DNA of 64,000 nt from CAVXSP01 sp963724645 (GCA_963724645.1 CAVRVJ010000002.1:372001-436000); one strand, 5' to 3'; numbered from the stretch's first letter, positions 26,163 through 35,039 are shown. Notes: a model not told the origin generated them from the letters alone. Numbers and translations: made by a program.

Positions 26163-26425
26163 TGACCCAGAACAGCTGCGATAGCCCGTCAACCCTGACA
26201 CGTGAGCTTGACGTGAGGATCGTCGACGTCAGCGCCTCGGGCTGCCTCATCGAAACGCGCCAGCGGCTGGGAGTTGGTACGGTTGGCAAGCTGACGCTGA
26301 AAACCGCGGGCGCCGAATACGAAGGGGACATCGAAGTCGTCCGTTGTCAGCCCATCGACAGCGCGTCGTCTGTCTACCACATCGGCGTGCGCTTCCTCCA
26401 GCGAACCGGGCGCGAGATTCATTGA
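26162..26425 (+). CDS. PilZ domain protein, second of a coupled pair
   Basis: 87 residues with the PilZ signature VRIVDVSASGCLIET (DxSxxG) followed by LGVGTVGKLTLKTAG and a closing VYHIGVRFLQ strand. The arginine-rich start of a classical PilZ is in the preceding gene. Likely a c-di-GMP effector or adaptor. The start codon overlaps the previous stop, so translation is coupled. Confidence 0.65.
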   Translation: MTQNSCDSPSTLTRELDVRIVDVSASGCLIETRQRLGVGTVGKLTLKTAGAEYEGDIEVVRCQPIDSASSVYHIGVRFLQRTGREIH

Positions 26426-26433
26426 GGCGCGAT

Positions 26434-26850
26434 TCAACGGGGCATGATGAGCGGAATCACCTGCCTCCCGTGCTTCCGGTACACCTTGAAATCGCGATCC
26501 AAGGTCAAAACCGTGCTGTGAATGGTGACTTCCGCCAGTCGCACCAGGCAGGCGTCCGCGAGCGACATCGGCACATCGGCGTACTTCCGCATCAGGGCCC
26601 GGACAGTGCGGCCATGATCCTCCAGTCGGAACGGCAGGCTCAGGACCTTTCGTGCCAGCATTTCCAGCACCGGTGCGCCGCCGGTCCGTGTCTGCGCGAG
26701 GAGGAAGCACGCTTCTGAAATCACGCTTTCGCAGGTGATGAGCGGCGGCTCGATCTGGCTCCATTGATCGACCGTCCAGCCATGGTCCTGGTCGCGCGCG
26801 TCGACCAGCGCCACGAGCGGCCCGGTGTCGAGAATGACCGCCCGCCTCAC
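26434..26850 (-). CDS. vapC: PIN-domain toxin (VapC family)
   Basis: 138 residues. AVILDTGPLVALVDARDQDH opens the PIN fold, ITCESVISEACFLL holds the glutamate, MSLADACLVRLAE the third acidic cluster and VLTLDRDFKVYR the last. Start GTG at 26850 overlaps the antitoxin stop by four bases (GTGA). Ribonuclease toxin of an intact two-gene module. Confidence 0.88.
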   Translation of the reverse strand: MRRAVILDTGPLVALVDARDQDHGWTVDQWSQIEPPLITCESVISEACFLLAQTRTGGAPVLEMLARKVLSLPFRLEDHGRTVRALMRKYADVPMSLADACLVRLAEVTIHSTVLTLDRDFKVYRKHGRQVIPLIMPR

Positions 26851-27083
26851 CGTCCGTAGCCGCGCAGATGTTTCTTGTTCGAGGCGAGGTCGCCGGGCCC
26901 TTTCGCGCGGCCCACGAGGTCGCGGACCAGATCGAGGCACGAGACCTCTGAGCCGCCTTGACCGTCGAGGTATTTCGCCAGCGCCTCGCGCGTCAGCGCC
27001 GACTTACTCCTTCCAATCGCCTTGGCCCGCGCCTCGAGCCGGGCATCGACGTCATCTGGCAGCTTCAGCGAGATGGTCTTCAT
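26847..27083 (-). CDS. CopG/RHH-type antitoxin
   Basis: 78 residues. MKTISLKLPDDVDARLEARA and SKSALTREALAKYL are the ribbon-helix-helix DNA-binding fold; the tail (SNKKHLRGYG) would wrap the PIN toxin encoded immediately downstream. ATG at 27083. Probably autoregulates the pair. Confidence 0.87.
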   Translation of the reverse strand: MKTISLKLPDDVDARLEARAKAIGRSKSALTREALAKYLDGQGGSEVSCLDLVRDLVGRAKGPGDLASNKKHLRGYGR

Positions 27084-27169
27084 GGGTTGGATAATACCAC
27101 GGCGCCATTTCGGTAGTTCGACGCGAGCACTCGAGGTGAGGAACACACCGTTTCCCCCGTCGCAAAGTT

Positions 27170-27490
27170 ACCGCCCCGGCGCAAATCGGTGTCGTTGCGC
27201 GCCTTTGGGACATCGAGCTGCCGGCCGGAGCACTCGAGGCCAGCGATACGAAGCCCGGGGACAGATTGCAACTTGAGGGCAGGTAAGGACAGCCCCTGGC
27301 GGAGCGCTTGCGAAAACGTCTGGTCCCAGCCAGACGGATCGATTGGCCAGGATCAGATAACCTTCCGGCCACGCCGTGCGCTCGCACGACTCTTCACGCA
27401 AAAACATTAGGGATTCACACCGATCGCACCAACCAGCCGCCTCGGCACCGGCATTGCTCTAGAAGCGGCATGTCCGATCGACTGCAGGTC
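27170..27490 (+). pseudogene. Partial duplicate of the DUF192-PilZ junction
   Basis: The sequence follows about 25550-25855 with scattered changes: the 3' part of DUF192 (GAGCTGCCGGCCGGAGCACT), its stop, the CGTCTGG hairpin, GATCGATTGGCCAGGATCAG, and GGCATGTCCGA, which corresponds to the PilZ start codon. No complete gene remains. The copy ends shortly before the degenerate sigma-54 activator gene. Confidence 0.75.
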
Positions 27491-27537
27491 ATTGGCTTTG
27501 TCGCGATGCAACGCATCGTGAACATCGAGATCTGACT

Positions 27538-28476
27538 TTGGTTGTTTCACTTGTCCCATCGCATGCCGGTGCTCCTCTGGAGCAGACAAGCTTCGTCGTC
27601 GCCAGCCGTGCGATGACGGAACTGCTCGCCATGGCCAAGGGCGCAGCAGAGAGTCCTGCCACGGTCCTGATCACCGGCGAGAGCGGTGTGGGCAAGGACC
27701 TGGTTGCGCGATATATCCACAGCCAGTCCAGCCGCCGGCTGGCGCCGTTCGTGGCGGTGAACTGCGCTGGCCTCACCGAAGCGCTCCTCGAATCGGAGCT
27801 TTTCGGACACGTCAATGGAAATATGGCCGGCGCGTGGCGCGAGAAGCGCGGCAAGCTCCGGATGGCGCACGGTGGTACTCTGTTTCTCGACCAGGCCGGC
27901 GACATGATCCTGCGCATGCAGGCGTGGCTGTTGCGGTTTCTCGAGACCGGCGAGAGCCAGGCCGGCGGCTCGGACCAATCGCAGGCGCGTGTCGACGTTC
28001 GCGTGGTCGCCGCCACCAATCACAATCTGGACAACCTCGTCGCCGCCGGCCAGTTCCGCGAGGACCTCTTGTACCGGCTGCGCGTCATTCACCTCCACGT
28101 GCCGCCCCTCCGGGAACGGGCCGACGACGTTCACGCCTTGATGACGCATTTCCTCGCGCTCTCCCAGCGGGATCTGAGCTTCACTGGCGATGCGCTTCGA
28201 GCTCTTCGGAATCACAGGTGGCCGGGCAATGTCCGCGAGCTCCGGAACGTCGTCGAACAGCTGGTCTGGTTGTCAGCGGGGGGAGTCGTCGGGGTCGAGC
28301 ACCTTCCTGTCTCGATCCGTAGCGGACCCGGCCTGTTGACGCCGGTCGACAATGGTCGCCGCCAGATCCGTGGGCTGCGTACCCCTGACGCAGACGTCAG
28401 TACGTCCGCTCTCTCCTCCGCGACGGCGGATTGGGAGGAAAAGCTCACACCGCGATCGAAATTAGGCCCTGACTAA
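27538..28476 (+). pseudogene. Degenerate sigma-54 activator (AAA+), first tandem copy
   Basis: An open frame of 312 codons (start TTG) closely related to the gene at 28716. Walker A GESGVGKD is kept, but the sigma-54 contact loop reads GNMAGA (residues 94-99) in place of GSFTGA, and Walker B reads LFLDQA, with Q119 for the catalytic glutamate. The last 40 residues are unrelated, so the DNA-binding C-terminus is lost. It cannot be expected to activate sigma-54 polymerase; it might act as a non-functional subunit, but decay is the simpler reading. Confidence 0.75.
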
Positions 28477-28539
28477 TCCCGGCGTTCCTGGCGTCGTTTC
28501 CGGCGCTGCGTGCGAGTTGCCGCGCGGACCGATCTTCGC

Positions 28540-28645
28540 TGACTAGTCATGTGACGATAAATCGTCATATGTCAAGCCGAACGAGTTCGTCTGACCGTTA
28601 TTTTACAATAACTTACAGCTACCAATAGGCGGCACTGGCTTTGCG
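28540..28645 (+). promoter_or_regulatory. Sigma-54 promoter module upstream of activator gene
   Basis: In order: palindrome TGACTAGTCA (28540-28549), inverted repeat TGACGATAAATCGTCA (28552-28567), an AT-rich IHF-like TTACAATAACTTA (about 28604-28616), and CGGCACTGGCTTTGCG giving GG-N10-GC at 28631-28644. The last fits the -24/-12 sigma-54 consensus. The same module with the same spacing occurs at 34741-34845. Confidence 0.75.
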
Positions 28646-28715
28646 ATCTCAAGCGGCGTGAGCCAAGGCGTCGCGTTTTGCGCATGCCGGGCTCGCGGGA
28701 GGTCGAACGCAAGCC

Positions 28716-29891
28716 ATGCACGCCATCTCAGCATCCCCCTCGCGCGCCGGCGCTGCTCCGGAGGAGACACGCTTCGTCGTCGCCAGCCGTGCCATGACGG
28801 AACTGCTCGCCATGGCCGCGCGCGCGGCAGAGAGTCCTGCAAAGGTCCTGATCACCGGCGAGAGCGGTGTGGGCAAGGATGTGGTCGCGCGATATATCCA
28901 TAGCCAGTCCAGCCGCAGGCTTGCGCCGTTCGTGGCGGTGAACTGCGCCGGCGTCACCGAAACGCTCCTCGAGTCGGAGCTCTTCGGACACGTCAAGGGC
29001 AGTTTTACCGGCGCCTGGCGCGACAAGCGCGGCAAGCTCCAGCTCGCGCATCGCGGCACGCTGTTTCTCGACGAAGTCGGCGACATGAGCCTGCGCATGC
29101 AAGCCCTGCTGCTGCGGTTTCTCGAGAACGGCGAGATCCAGGCCGTCGGCTCGGACCAATCGCAGGCGCGGGTCGACGTCCGGGTGCTCGCCGCCACCAA
29201 TCGCAATCTGGACGACCTTGTCACCGCCGGCCAGTTCCGCGAGGACCTCTTGTACCGGTTGCGCGTCATCCACCTCCACGTGCCGCCGCTCCGGGAGCGG
29301 GTCGAGGACGTTCACGCGCTGATGCGCCACTTTCTCGGGGTCGCCGAGCGAGATCTCAGCTTCACGGACGATGCGCTTCGGGTATTTCTGAAATACCGGT
29401 GGCCAGGCAACGTCCGCGAGCTCCGGAACGTCGTCGAACAACTGGTCTGGTTGTCGGCGGGGGAGGTCGTCGGGGTCGAGCACCTTCCCGTCTCGATGCG
29501 CAGCGAGCCCGGGCTGCTCACGCCGACCGCCGAAACCCGCAGGCGGGTCGCCGACGAGTTGTACGACGCGCTCGTCAAGCAAGGCGCGTCATTCTGGGAG
29601 CACGTCTATCCGATGTTTCTGGCTCGCGACATCACGCGCCACGATCTTCGCGAGCTCGTCCGGCGCGGCCTGCAGGAGTCGCGGGGCCGGTACAAGGCGG
29701 TGCTGACGCTGTTCGGGGTGTCGAGCCGCGACTATCGCCGCTTCATGAACTTCCTGGCGGCACACGGCTGCAAAGTCGAATTCCGCGAATTCCGTGAGAC
29801 CGCCTCGTCCTCTCAGGCCCCTGCGGAAATGCCGTCGGTGTACTCCGTTCCTGGGGATGCGCCGGTGAACCTCGCCGCACGATCGCTCTAG
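28716..29891 (+). CDS. Sigma-54-dependent activator, AAA+ with divergent C-terminal HTH
   Basis: 391 residues without an N-terminal sensory domain. Walker A GESGVGKD (about 48-55), sigma-54 contact loop GSFTGA (95-100), Walker B GTLFLDE (114-120) and the R-finger region FREDLLYRLRVIHLHVPPLR are intact. The last 120 residues (RHDLRELVRRGLQESRGRYK, then VLTLFGVSSRDYRRFMNFLA) replace the usual Fis domain with a related helix-turn-helix. It is preceded by its own sigma-54 promoter with palindromes, suggesting autoactivation. A degenerate copy precedes it in tandem. Confidence 0.85.
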   Translation: MHAISASPSRAGAAPEETRFVVASRAMTELLAMAARAAESPAKVLITGESGVGKDVVARYIHSQSSRRLAPFVAVNCAGVTETLLESELFGHVKGSFTGAWRDKRGKLQLAHRGTLFLDEVGDMSLRMQALLLRFLENGEIQAVGSDQSQARVDVRVLAATNRNLDDLVTAGQFREDLLYRLRVIHLHVPPLRERVEDVHALMRHFLGVAERDLSFTDDALRVFLKYRWPGNVRELRNVVEQLVWLSAGEVVGVEHLPVSMRSEPGLLTPTAETRRRVADELYDALVKQGASFWEHVYPMFLARDITRHDLRELVRRGLQESRGRYKAVLTLFGVSSRDYRRFMNFLAAHGCKVEFREFRETASSSQAPAEMPSVYSVPGDAPVNLAARSL

Positions 29892-29982
29892 TGGCCGATA
29901 TCGGAGGATTGACGCAAATGGCTCTGATAAGAGAACTCGCGCACGCGTTGCCGATGTTGGTGGCTAGTCCGTATCCACGTGT

Positions 29983-32047
29983 TCAGTAGGACGGCCGCTG
30001 AATGCCCAGCCGCTGCATCTTCGAGTGCAGGGTGGTGCGGTTGAGCCCCAGCCGCGCGGCCGCGCCGGTCGGGCCGCCGATGACGCCGCCCGATTCCCTC
30101 AACGCGCGGAGAATCGCATCTCGTTCGGCCTCGTGGAACGTCGCGGCAGGTTTCACGCTCGGGACGGCACGCCGCGCCATCGGCTGAACGTCCTGCGGCG
30201 GGAGCACGAGCGCTCGGGCCCGACAGGATCACGGCCCGCTCGATGACATTCTGCAGCTCCCGGATGTTGCCCGGCCAGCTCCATCGCTTCAGCGCGTCCA
30301 TCACCTTCTCCGGGATGGATGGAACCGCGCGCCCCATGCGCCGGGCACACAGCCGCGCGAAATGCAGCGCCAGCGCGGGAATGTCGTCGACACGCTCGCG
30401 CAATGGCGGGATCGTCATCGGAAAGACATTCAGGCGGTAGTAGAGATCGGCTCGGAACGATCCGTCTTCGACCATCTGCACGAGATCGCGGTTCGTTGCC
30501 GCGACGATCCGCACGTCCACCCGCTGGGTTCGCGTGCTGCCGAGGCGTTCGAACTCACGCTCCTGCAGGACGCGTAGCAGCTTGGGCTGTATTTCCGCCG
30601 GGATATCGCCGACCTCGTCCAGGAACAGCGTGCCCTGGTGCGCGAGCTCGAGACGACCGGTTCGCCTCGCCGTGGCGCCGGTAAACGCGCCCTTCTCGTG
30701 TCCGAACAGCTCGCTCTCGAGCAGGCCAGCCGGCATCGCCGCCACGCTCATCCGGACGAACGTCCGGTCGCGCCGCGGGCTCAGGTTGTGGATCGCGTGC
30801 GCGATCAGTTCCTTGCCGGTGCCCGTCTCTCCAAGGAGCAGCACGGTGCTGTCGGCAGCCGCGACGGTCTTGACGGACTTCAGCACTCTCCGCAGGGCCA
30901 CGCTCGTGCCGATGATCTCGGCGAACTCGTTGTTGAGCTCGCGTTCGAGGTACTGCTTTTCGTCGATCAACTGCGCGTTGCGGTCGGTGACTTCCTCGTA
31001 CGCGCGGGCATTTTCGAGAGCAATGGCGATCTGCGCCGACGTGTGCCCGAGCAGCGTGACGTCCTTCTCCGAGAAGGCATCCGGTCGGGCGCTCCCGACA
31101 TACAGGGCTCCAAGCGGGCCATTTCGCGTGACGAGCGGCACGCAGCACACCGACTCGATCCCGTGCTCCTTCATCAACGACGCACCTTCCCACCCGCGGT
31201 CTTCGAGCTCGGGCCGGAGGAACACCCCGGCCGCGCCTCGCTCGATGGTCAGGCCCGCCATCGATCGATCCAGTGGAAACATGAGATCGGGCCTGCTGAA
31301 GCCGCCCGTCTTGTTGTAGACAAAATCCAGCCGCACCTGGCCGGATTCCCGGGCGCACAGCCCCACGCCGATGTGGTCGGCGTCGATGACACGCTTGACG
31401 GCTTCACAGATCGCTTCGAGCAGCGACCGGTGGTCGAGATGTGAAACAAGCAGGTTGTTGACGTCGAGCAGGAACCGCAGGCGGTCCCGCTCATCGAGAA
31501 GCTCGCGCTCGTACCGTTGCGCCTGATCCCAGTTGATGCCGTTGTCCACGGCGATGGCCACAATGGCCGCGATCTGGGTCATGAACGCGGCGATGTCGTC
31601 AGTGTAGGGCACCGGAAAACGGCTGCCGAACGCCAGAACGCCGACGCGCCGGTGCGCGGTCGTCAGTGGCAGCCAGCACGCCACCTTTCGCCCCTGGCTG
31701 CGCAGGAACGCGGGACCAGGGGGTAACGGGCCTTCCTCCGGGATCACCATCACGGTTCCCTGCTGCGTCTCCCAGACCACTGCCGCCGGACCCTGCTCGG
31801 CCAACGGCACCGAGGCGAACGGAAGCATCATGTCGGGCGGCTCCAGCACGCCGAGCCGCATTTCGCCAGTCGGTTCGTCGTGCAGCAGGAGTGCCAGGTA
31901 GTCGAAGGGGACGACCGCGTGCAGGTGATCGGCCAGCACCTCGAACAGCTCGGCCATGGTTTTGTGGCCGGAAAGCGTCTTCGAGATGCGCAGCAGCGCG
32001 TCGTAGCGCGAGAGGTTCATTGCGGCGATCGCGTCTGCGTGTTTCAT
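29983..32047 (-). CDS. GAF-GAF-AAA+-Fis sigma-54 activator (FhlA-like), one frameshift
   Basis: About 688 residues: two GAF domains (about residues 15-175 and 190-345), an AAA+ domain with GETGTGKELIAHAI, ELFGHEKGAFTGA and GTLFLDEVGDIPAE, and a C-terminal Fis helix-turn-helix (AARLGLNRTTLHSKMQRLGI). A one-base shift near 30210, just after ERAVILSGP, separates the Fis end from the rest. The GAF domains probably sense a small ligand. It is convergent with the activator at 28716. Start ATG at 32047. Confidence 0.85.
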
Positions 32048-32199
32048 GACTGGATGGCCACGTCCGAGCCACCAATGGTGCGATCGCCGGAAAGGGGTGT
32101 CAAGTTTCCGCCAGGCCCTCGAACTTCGCCGGATTTGAGGCTCGCTCTTGATCTTGATTCAGAACGGTCTGGTCGGCCGCGACACGCCGGTCGCCCGCA

Positions 32200-32632
32200 T
32201 CAGGACGCGACCGGGTTGGTCCACGTCAGCCCCGCGAATCGAGAGAAGTCGCGGTCGGTCGTGCAGAGTGTCGCGCCGTGTTCGATGGCAATGGCCGCGA
32301 GCGCGGCGTCCATGACCAACGGTCCGGCGGTCTGGCCAGACCGGGTGAGGTCGCGCAGGATCTCGCCAGTGCCGCTCGCCCGGTTCGAGGATCCCGACCG
32401 CAGGTTGCGCCAGCCACGACGCCACATGCTCCTCGGCTTCCGCCATCGACAAGGGCCGCTCAAACACGCGCGGGTTGGTGGAGATGCGGAGAAATGCCCA
32501 GAGCGTCAGCCAGGAGAACCGCACGAGTGGCGGCCCTGCCAGCACGGCTTCCAGCCACGTCCGGCTGGCCTCGTGCCGGACGGCCTGCGGGTCGTAGGCG
32601 TACAGGAGCAGGTTCGCATCGACCAGGATCAT
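32200..32632 (-). CDS. vapC: PIN-domain toxin (VapC family), one frameshift
   Basis: About 144 residues. MILVDANLLLYAYDP is the start of the PIN fold; LTLWAFLRISTNPRVF holds the glutamate; after a one-base shift near 32385 the other frame continues VMDAALAAIAIEHGATLCTT and DRDFSRF, the remaining acidic residues. The ATG overlaps the antitoxin stop (ATGA). The shift lies in a CG run and may be an error. Confidence 0.78.
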
Positions 32633-32877
32633 CGGTGAAGCGGGCCTTCGACCTGTTCGAGCAGATCGGCAATGTTATCCAGACTGACTCCGGGCCGCAG
32701 TCGTCCGAGGTCACGCGCCCGAACCTTGAACGGCGTTCGCCCGGTGGCGTGGGAGGGGGTGACCAGGCCCCGGCGCAGCGTCTCGTTGACGACCTCCCGG
32801 AACGGCCGGCCCGACCGGCGGGCCTGCGACTTCAGCTTCGCCGCCACATCTTCATCCAGCGTCAGCGTTGTGCGCAC
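32629..32877 (-). CDS. vapB: VapB-type RHH antitoxin
   Basis: 82 residues starting GTG at 32877 (VRTTLTLDEDVAAKLKSQAR). RSGRPFREVVNETLRRGL completes the ribbon-helix-helix; LDNIADLLEQVEG is the toxin-binding end. Two CATCATGATG palindromes cover and precede the start, consistent with autoregulation. Confidence 0.84.
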   Translation of the reverse strand: MRTTLTLDEDVAAKLKSQARRSGRPFREVVNETLRRGLVTPSHATGRTPFKVRARDLGRLRPGVSLDNIADLLEQVEGPLHR

Positions 32878-32909
32878 ATCATGATGCTAGTGCAAGAACA
32901 TCATGATGT
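32877..32909. promoter_or_regulatory. Twin palindromic operator of vapBC
   Basis: CATCATGATG occurs at 32877-32886 and again at 32899-32908, the second extended to the perfect ACATCATGATGT. The centres are 22 bases apart, two helical turns, a spacing suited to two RHH dimers on one face of DNA. Confidence 0.65.
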
Positions 32910-33054
32910 CAAGGCCGCCGGGTGCGATCCGTCTGCGCTTCCAGTCGGCACCTGTGTACCATGGGCCGTCCTGCTGGCCCCATTCTGATCTGCCGGTGCG
33001 CACACAATGCGCCGGCGAAGCGAGGGACATTCGCCCATGAACCAAGGAGCCTGA

Positions 33055-33909
33055 ATGGAGCTTTCGCAAACGAAATCGAAAGACGGAACCACGATCGCCT
33101 ACCAGAAAACCGGTCACGGACCGCCCCTCCTGCTCGTCCATGGAACCGGCGCAGATCACACGCGATGGGCTCCCCTGCTTCCACGTCTCGGCGAACATTT
33201 CACCGTTTACGCAATGGACCGCCGCGGGCCGGGGAGGAAGTGGCGATGCTCCGACGTATGCCATCGATCGCGAATTCGAAGACGTGGCGGCAGTCGTAGA
33301 AGCAGCAGGCGAGCCGGTGTCCTTGCTCGGTCATTCGTTCGGGGCTGTCTGCTCGCTCGAGGCCATGCGCCTGACCGACCGGGTGACGCGCGCGGTGCTG
33401 TACGAACCTCCGCTGCCGCTCGGAACCGTCATCGTCGATGCACCCCTGGTCGACAAGCTCGAGGCGCTCCTTCGCAACGGAGATCGGCAAGGGATACTCG
33501 AGACGTTCTACCGCGACGTCGTCCGGGTACCGCCGTCGGAACTGGCGATGATGCAGTCGCTCCCGGCGTGGCAAGGACGCCTCGCAGCGGCGCACACCAT
33601 TCCGCGCGAGGAGCGCCTGTAAGTGCTTGGTGCGCCGGAACAATACCAGTTTCGTGCGGAGCGCTTCGCATCGGTACGCGTGAAGACGCTTCTCCTCCTC
33701 GGCGGGCGCTAGCCCCGCATTTTTCAAGTCCTCGATCGAGGCGGTCAAGCGTGCCCTGCCCGACAGCCGCATCGGTCGTGATGCCCGGCCAACAGCACAC
33801 GGCCATGAATACGGCTCCCGAACTCTTCTTGCACGAGGTTCTCTCGTTCTTGACTCACGATAGCGACGAGGCCGCGGGGGGCCCAGCCATACCGAAACGC
33901 CTTCCTTGA
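33055..33909 (+). pseudogene. Alpha/beta hydrolase with several frameshifts
   Basis: MELSQTKSKDGTTIAYQKTG and LLLVHGTGADHTRW open a small alpha/beta hydrolase (usual length about 260). The nucleophile elbow is LLGHSFGAVCSLEA, found in a second frame after a shift near 33235; the frame stops at 33620, and the later VKTLLLLGG and PGQQHTAMNTAPELFLHEVL (with the catalytic histidine) are in other frames. At least three shifts. Broken as it stands; sequencing error cannot be excluded. Confidence 0.7.
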
Positions 33910-34030
33910 CGATCGAACCAGCTCAGCTGCGATCCAGGCGTCAATCGCCCGGTGGGCGAGGACCGAAACTGCTCTCTGCGAAAAAGTCCAGGGGCAGCTT
34001 GGCTTCGGCAGGATGTGTCACAATGTGCAC

Positions 34031-34266
34031 ATGAAGACGATCTCTATCCGTGAGCTACACCTCCAGACCGGCCGCTGGGTTCGTCACGCTGCCAGCCGGG
34101 GTCCCGTCGTGGTCACTGATCGCGGTCGTCGCGTCGCGGCGCTTCAGCCGTTTGATCCGACTGCCACAGGCCGGCCTCTCCCCAATCGCGAGGCGACCAT
34201 CCTCAAGCGATCCAGGGTGCCCGTCGATTCCGTCGTGTCCAGGCCGAGTTGCGTGAGGATCGGTGA
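34031..34266 (+). CDS. Phd/YefM-type antitoxin, one frameshift
   Basis: MKTISIRELHLQTGRWVRHA and VVVTDRGRRVAALQPF are the Phd/YefM N-terminal fold. The original frame runs past the toxin start, but a one-base shift near 34235 restores the ending QAELREDR and a TGA that overlaps the toxin GTG. First gene of a decayed module. Confidence 0.65.
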
Positions 34267-34698
34267 TCTATTTCGACGCGGCGTACATCGCCAAGTGCTA
34301 CCTCAAGACCAGGTGCGGATCGAGTCCGCGCCGTGGCTTATGCTGCCGGCGGTCTCGCTTCGTGTGAAATGGCCCGCCTGGAGTTTGCATCGATCCTCAA
34401 GCGACACGTCAGAGAAGACCATGTGACTCGCCGGGAGATGACGGCGATTGAAGGAGTTCGAAGAGGACGAGAAGCAGGGTGTGTGGCAGTGGTTTGGTTG
34501 TCTCTGAGTTGATGGAAACGGCCCGCAGGGTCATTCTCGATCTTCGGGCCACGTGTTCGTCCGGACCGGTGATGCGCTACATCTGGCTTGCGCCGAGGAG
34601 CATGGATTCACAGAGGTCTACACCAACGATCGGCACATGATGCAGGCGGCTGGCATTTTCACCTGAGCGGAGTGGATGTCCTCAGCGACAACGCTTGA
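34263..34698 (+). pseudogene. PIN-domain toxin (VapC) remnant
   Basis: GTG ATC TAT TTC GAC opens VIYFDAAYIAKCYLK; later pieces in other frames read SCEMARLEFASILKRHVRE, VVSELMETARRVI, GDALHLACAEEHGFTEVYTN and DRHMMQAAG, the whole PIN domain in order. At least four indels interrupt it. Its antitoxin gene overlaps the start. Non-functional as read. Confidence 0.75.
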
Positions 34699-34740
34699 CG
34701 CGCTCGACGACATCAACGCCGGAGTTCCTTTTCGGATCCG

Positions 34741-34845
34741 TGACTCGTCAGATGACGACATTTCGTCGTATGGCCTGTGGCCTGGTCGATGTGCGCCTTA
34801 TTAATCAATAGCTTACAGGCCAACGTCAGCGGAAGGGGATTTGCC
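34741..34845 (+). promoter_or_regulatory. Sigma-54 promoter module upstream of small membrane peptide
   Basis: TGACTCGTCA (34741-34750), GACGA-N4-TCGTC (34754-34767), a perfect IHF consensus AATCAATAGCTTA (34803-34815), and GCGGAAGGGGATTTGCCT with GG at 34831 and GC at 34843-34844. The palindrome-to-box distance is 90 bases, against 91 in the copy at 28540. Predicted start point is near 34855. Confidence 0.75.
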
Positions 34846-34853
34846 TAGTAAAC

Positions 34854-34872
34854 CATTGGAGAAAATCCAATG
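34854..34872 (+). promoter_or_regulatory. Hairpin enclosing ribosome site and start codon
   Basis: CATTGGA, loop GAAAA, TCCAATG: a perfect 7-bp stem whose 3' arm contains the ATG and whose 5' arm and loop contain the GGAG ribosome-binding site. If it forms, translation of the following peptide is shut off until something opens it. Confidence 0.6.
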
Positions 34873-34965
34873 AACACTCGCCCTCTTGTGATGCTCGCCA
34901 CCGTCGCTGTTCTCGTCGCCGTTTACATGGCCCGCCGACGGAAGCGGCAGAGCCAGGAAAACTAA
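34870..34965 (+). CDS. 31-residue single-pass membrane peptide
   Basis: The product is short: MNTRPLVMLATVAVLVAVYM followed by ARRRKRQSQEN. Residues 5-20 form one hydrophobic segment, followed by a cluster of six basic residues, so the C-terminus should be cytoplasmic. No family is recognised; it resembles the tail of a PEP-CTERM protein without the PEP motif. Support for reality: a well-placed GGAG, a full sigma-54 promoter module, and a strong hairpin downstream at 35016. Function unknown. Confidence 0.65.
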   Translation: MNTRPLVMLATVAVLVAVYMARRRKRQSQEN

Positions 34966-35015
34966 CCCACTTAACCGGGGGCACCGGTTTCACTCGCGGT
35001 AACGCTGCTGTCAGG

Positions 35016-35039
35016 GTGCGCGATTCGTCAATCGCGCAC
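35016..35039 (+). terminator. Strong hairpin downstream of small peptide gene
   Basis: GTGCGCGATT, loop CGTC, AATCGCGCAC: a perfect 10-bp stem 50 bases after the stop at 34965. No T-tract follows (TCCCC), so it may stabilise the 3' end rather than terminate by itself. Confidence 0.5.

Noticed and set aside
27483..27537. Sigma-54 promoter for the degenerate activator
   Set aside because: The GGTCATTGGCTTTGT stretch resembles the box at 28631 but has one extra base and GT in place of GC, so it fails the spacing rule.
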